From Gymnorhina tibicen (lineage: Eukaryota; Chordata; Aves; Passeriformes; Artamidae): a stretch of DNA of 64,000 bases. The stretch's first letter is position 1; every line of letters begins with the position of its first letter. Of this stretch, positions 61,128 to 64,000 are shown piece after piece. The stretch covers positions 1,216,155-1,280,154 of the forward strand of contig VXAZ01007501.1 of assembly GCA_013399875.1 (NCBI GenBank), read 5' to 3'. The notes beneath the pieces are model-generated. The model was not told where the DNA came from and did not search any database. It saw only the letters and a program-made list of their open reading frames with translations. The position numbers and the translations under genes were made by a program.

Positions 61128-63395
61128 CACCTTCAGTTGCAAGCAAGCACCAGACCAAGCCTTCCTGTGATTGTGTCCAGATCAGCAGATGCCCAGGCTG
61201 GATGTGGCCATTTTCAGACCAGTGCTAAGAAGGTCCATGTGTTTCACTACATACCAAGCTCTTCCAGACAAAGCACCCTGCTAGTCTTGGAGGCCTCTGT
61301 ATCAAGACTCATGGTGCAGGGCTTTTTTGTTAACAAGTTAATCAGAACAACACTGCACTAAAGAGCAGCACCTCTAGAATAAGGCTTGATAGGACTTTAT
61401 TATCTCCTTGATGATAAGCCTTCCATCTCAGGTAGCTGTGTCCTTGTTTTGTCATCTTCATTCAGTCTTGTGCCCTTCTTCAGACAGGGTATGTGGTTTA
61501 ACCTTATGATGAGAATAAACCATCAATCAGGAAGCTGTGGAAAAGGCGGCCACCACCAGAAGCAGCTCCTAGCACTCTGGAAAAGGCATTAGAAAGACTT
61601 TATGGAATATACAGTTTGGGTCAGCTGCATTGGAGACGGTGAAAGGGAGCAAAAGCATCTACTAGGGATACAGATATTCAGCTTTATAGAAGAGAATGAG
61701 AAGTATCTAAGCCAGAGCTACTTGAAAGCAGAAGCTGGTACTGGCAAGAGAACAAATGGCTTTGAGCTAGTTTTGTTTGTGAATTAAGTTTCTAATGATG
61801 TGAGCAGTGAAGCTCTTGTACAGCTTCTAACCAGTGTAGTATGTACAGGCAACAGTAAAACCAGCAGTAAAATGGAGGGTCACATAAGAAGGAAAAGATT
61901 TTATCTCCTAGCATTCAGTCACTCAAAAATTTCACAGTGGCTGCTTGCGTAAATTTTCCAAAGTTCATCTGTTGGTCTTCTCTGCTGCCAAATTCTCTCA
62001 TTGACCACCTCCTTCCACCACTATCCAGCAAGCCCTTCTTTATATCCCCCCACTCTTCTATCCAACCCTGCTGACTTCAGCTCAGCTGCACTGATGAGCT
62101 GGCATCTGCTTTCAGTGCTCTCTTTTGAAGAGAGAGCTGTTCAATCTCTCCAGACTTTGGCATTTGCTGATGATAAAAGGAGCACCAGTTCAGGTTTTTG
62201 GCAACAGCCTCTGTTCCAAAATAAACTTCCTTTATTTGTGGTATGCTGCAGTGTTTGAGGAAATCCCATAAATATGCTGACTTATCCCATTATAAAAAGC
62301 ATCTTTCTGAGCAAACGTCTGCAATTTGTTTAAATTAACTGAATCCTGGGTGCTAAGTTTTTTTAATTTCTGGTTCATTTATCTATTAATTTCCCTCCCT
62401 ACACACAAAACTGACAATGTTATTTTTGTCTTTACCCTCATTTGCTTCCCTTTCCCATTTTTCTTCTATAACACTTTCCCCTGAAACCAATATTTCTCTT
62501 CTGCTCTCTTTTCCCTCTCTCTCTCCCACTTGTTCCAGTTTCTAAGATGCCTCTTACCTGCTTCCCCGCCTTGATTTCCCTGTTTAATATCTCATTCTCT
62601 TCTGGCTTACACATATCACTCCTTATATCACACAGTGGCTATGATTTAATAACTCATTTTTAGTTCCTGTCTACTGTTTCTCCTGTGACTCTGCCGGTCT
62701 CACAATTACTTCCTATGACCTTGTTCATTTTTATGAAATATACACTTTATAATTCCTCCCCCAATTCCAGGTCAGGCTCTTGAAGTCTGCCCTCTGTTTC
62801 ATGCATGTCACTGAAACAGTCTTTGGCAAGGACTTCCATCACACCTAAGATGCAAGAGTATAATCTTTCTTATTCCATATTTTATCAGCACTTTCAACAC
62901 CAACTCTTTTTCTTTTTTTGAAGTTTTTATAACATTGGCTTCTACATTAGCAAGATTAGTAAGTAACAGCTAATAGAACATTTTCTTTGTAAAATGAATT
63001 AAAATTCACTTGCATTTCCTTAAACAACTATCAAGGGCCCTGTCTCCTTTGCCAGCTACGCAACTAATACTTGGGTGTGCTCCTGTGGAGCATACCTGCA
63101 TCCTAGAGAGAACATTGGTCTAAAAGGAAAAATAAAGCAGGGCTGATCTTTGCTTATATTCTGATCTTTCAGAGAACCAAGGGATTGATTCATAATATTT
63201 TTCCCTATTTATGAATTCTCCAAGCAGTATGAAGAATCCTCTTATCCGTACTTCATTAAAAGTATTCTCAAATTGCTTCAGTAAATAATCTCGGTCTTGT
63301 AAATACTTTCAGCCTTCTCTATTAAAACCAAGCGCTGCAATACAAGATGCAACCTTCTAATTAAGTTGTAGAACTAGCACAACTTTTAAAGCACT

Positions 63396-63418
63396 ATGTG
63401 CAGCTGGTTGCTGCACAT
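63396..63418. repeat. Inverted repeat with 9-bp arms and 5-base loop
   Basis: ATGTGCAGC (63396-63404) and GCTGCACAT (63410-63418) are exact reverse complements around TGGTT. The stem could form a small hairpin. Pairing does not extend outward, so it is far too short for a microRNA precursor. It includes a CAGCTG E-box word at 63401-63406, at the arm-loop junction. Confidence 0.9.
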
Positions 63419-64000
63419 TATCTGTGATATAAATTGTATTAAGCTTTCAAACAGGATCCAAGTATAATACCTTTTAAATTACATAACCCAAAAAATACAA
63501 ACCATTACACGCAGATTCTTAATTCCAACATGCAGTTATTAATATTTTTATGAATACACAAGGATTTAAAACGAACGCTGAGATTTTCACGAACATGTGC
63601 ACAAGTAAATCTGCTTTTGAATAAACTGCAGATAAATACTCATTGGCCATTCAACCCCACTACTTGGGCAAAAAAAAAATTTTAGTTTTTGTATTACAGA
63701 ACTCCAGATGTCAAGTGATTTAGAAAAATTACATTTTCTGTAATATAAAACAATACAATATGCTGGTAGAGCACTTAGCACAGCTGGGTTGCCATCTCTT
63801 GTGGTCTGTGAGCACTGCCCTAGGAAACATGATTAACGAATTGGAGTTCAGCTGCAGAACTCATGCTACTGCTTTTTGTTTGTCATGCCATGGATTGAAA
63901 CAGGAGGAAGATGCACATTTATCACTGGTATATGACAACACACTATTTGCTTGAACTAAAAGAGAGGTAGAAGTATCATATTTAAACTCATTTATAGTTG

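Larger units (their letters stand above)
57161..64000. other. Unique-looking AT-rich DNA to the window end, no gene seen
   Basis: About 6.8 kb without a recognised gene or retroposon. It holds a CA microsatellite (60406-60421), a CT-richer zone (about 59880-60070 and 61980-62700), an inverted repeat (63396-63418) and a run of four small plus-strand open frames between 60933 and 61787, the first of which begins like a signal peptide. None can be called a gene from sequence alone. Confidence 0.45.

Noticed and set aside
1..64000. CRISPR arrays, bacterial operons, phage genes, riboswitches or toxin systems
   Set aside because: No regularly spaced repeats with unique spacers and no prokaryotic gene density or ribosome-binding pattern. 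Repeat content is clearly avian nuclear DNA.

Overview
This window looks like non-coding nuclear DNA from a bird, most likely a passerine. Three sequence observations point there. (1) There are many CR1 LINE fragments on both strands. Some carry recognisable ORF2 endonuclease or reverse-transcriptase text, and several end in the avian-type tail built on the word ATTCTATGAT. (2) There are solo LTRs of a TGTGGTGG/CCACCACA-ended endogenous-retrovirus group that is widespread in neoavian birds. (3) At 44827-44967 there is a SINE with a tRNA-Ile-like head (A box, anticodon-loop AAT, B box) fused to a CR1-type tail. That structure matches the TguSINE1 family, which as far as I know is restricted to passerines. 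I cannot name the species or chromosome.

No host protein-coding gene, exon, rRNA, functional tRNA, snRNA or CRISPR array could be supported. The longer open frames are CR1 remnants, frames inside purine- or pyrimidine-skewed DNA, or chance frames in AT-rich DNA. The window is best read as an intergenic stretch or a very long intron.

Layout. 1-9129: mostly unique AT-rich DNA with one CR1 copy (667-1513). 9130-10440: a GA-rich tract, a GC-rich unassigned block and a minus-strand CR1 copy. 12289-12871: solo LTR with a visible target-site duplication. 13260-13697: a 16-bp triplet repeat, then a CR1 tail. About 15640-18905: a pyrimidine-rich, strand-asymmetric block interrupted by an LTR (17529-18115). 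20099-20678: another solo LTR. 24433-26137: the longest CR1 copy. 28330-28640: truncated LTR. 36018-39690: three CR1 fragments on both strands. 44827-44967: the SINE. 52123-53147: a long LTR with internal tandem units. 56366-57160: decayed CR1. The rest is unique-looking AT-rich DNA, with short simple repeats and a few spots that resemble conserved regulatory DNA.

The elements do not form a pathway. Together they record retrotransposition: CR1 supplies the reverse transcriptase and, by tail similarity, probably mobilised the SINE. LTR-LTR recombination explains LTRs that lack internal viral genes. I found no convincing undescribed biological system. The items most worth a second look are the pyrimidine block, one homeodomain/POU-like motif cluster, two compact inverted repeats and two small open frames of unknown status.
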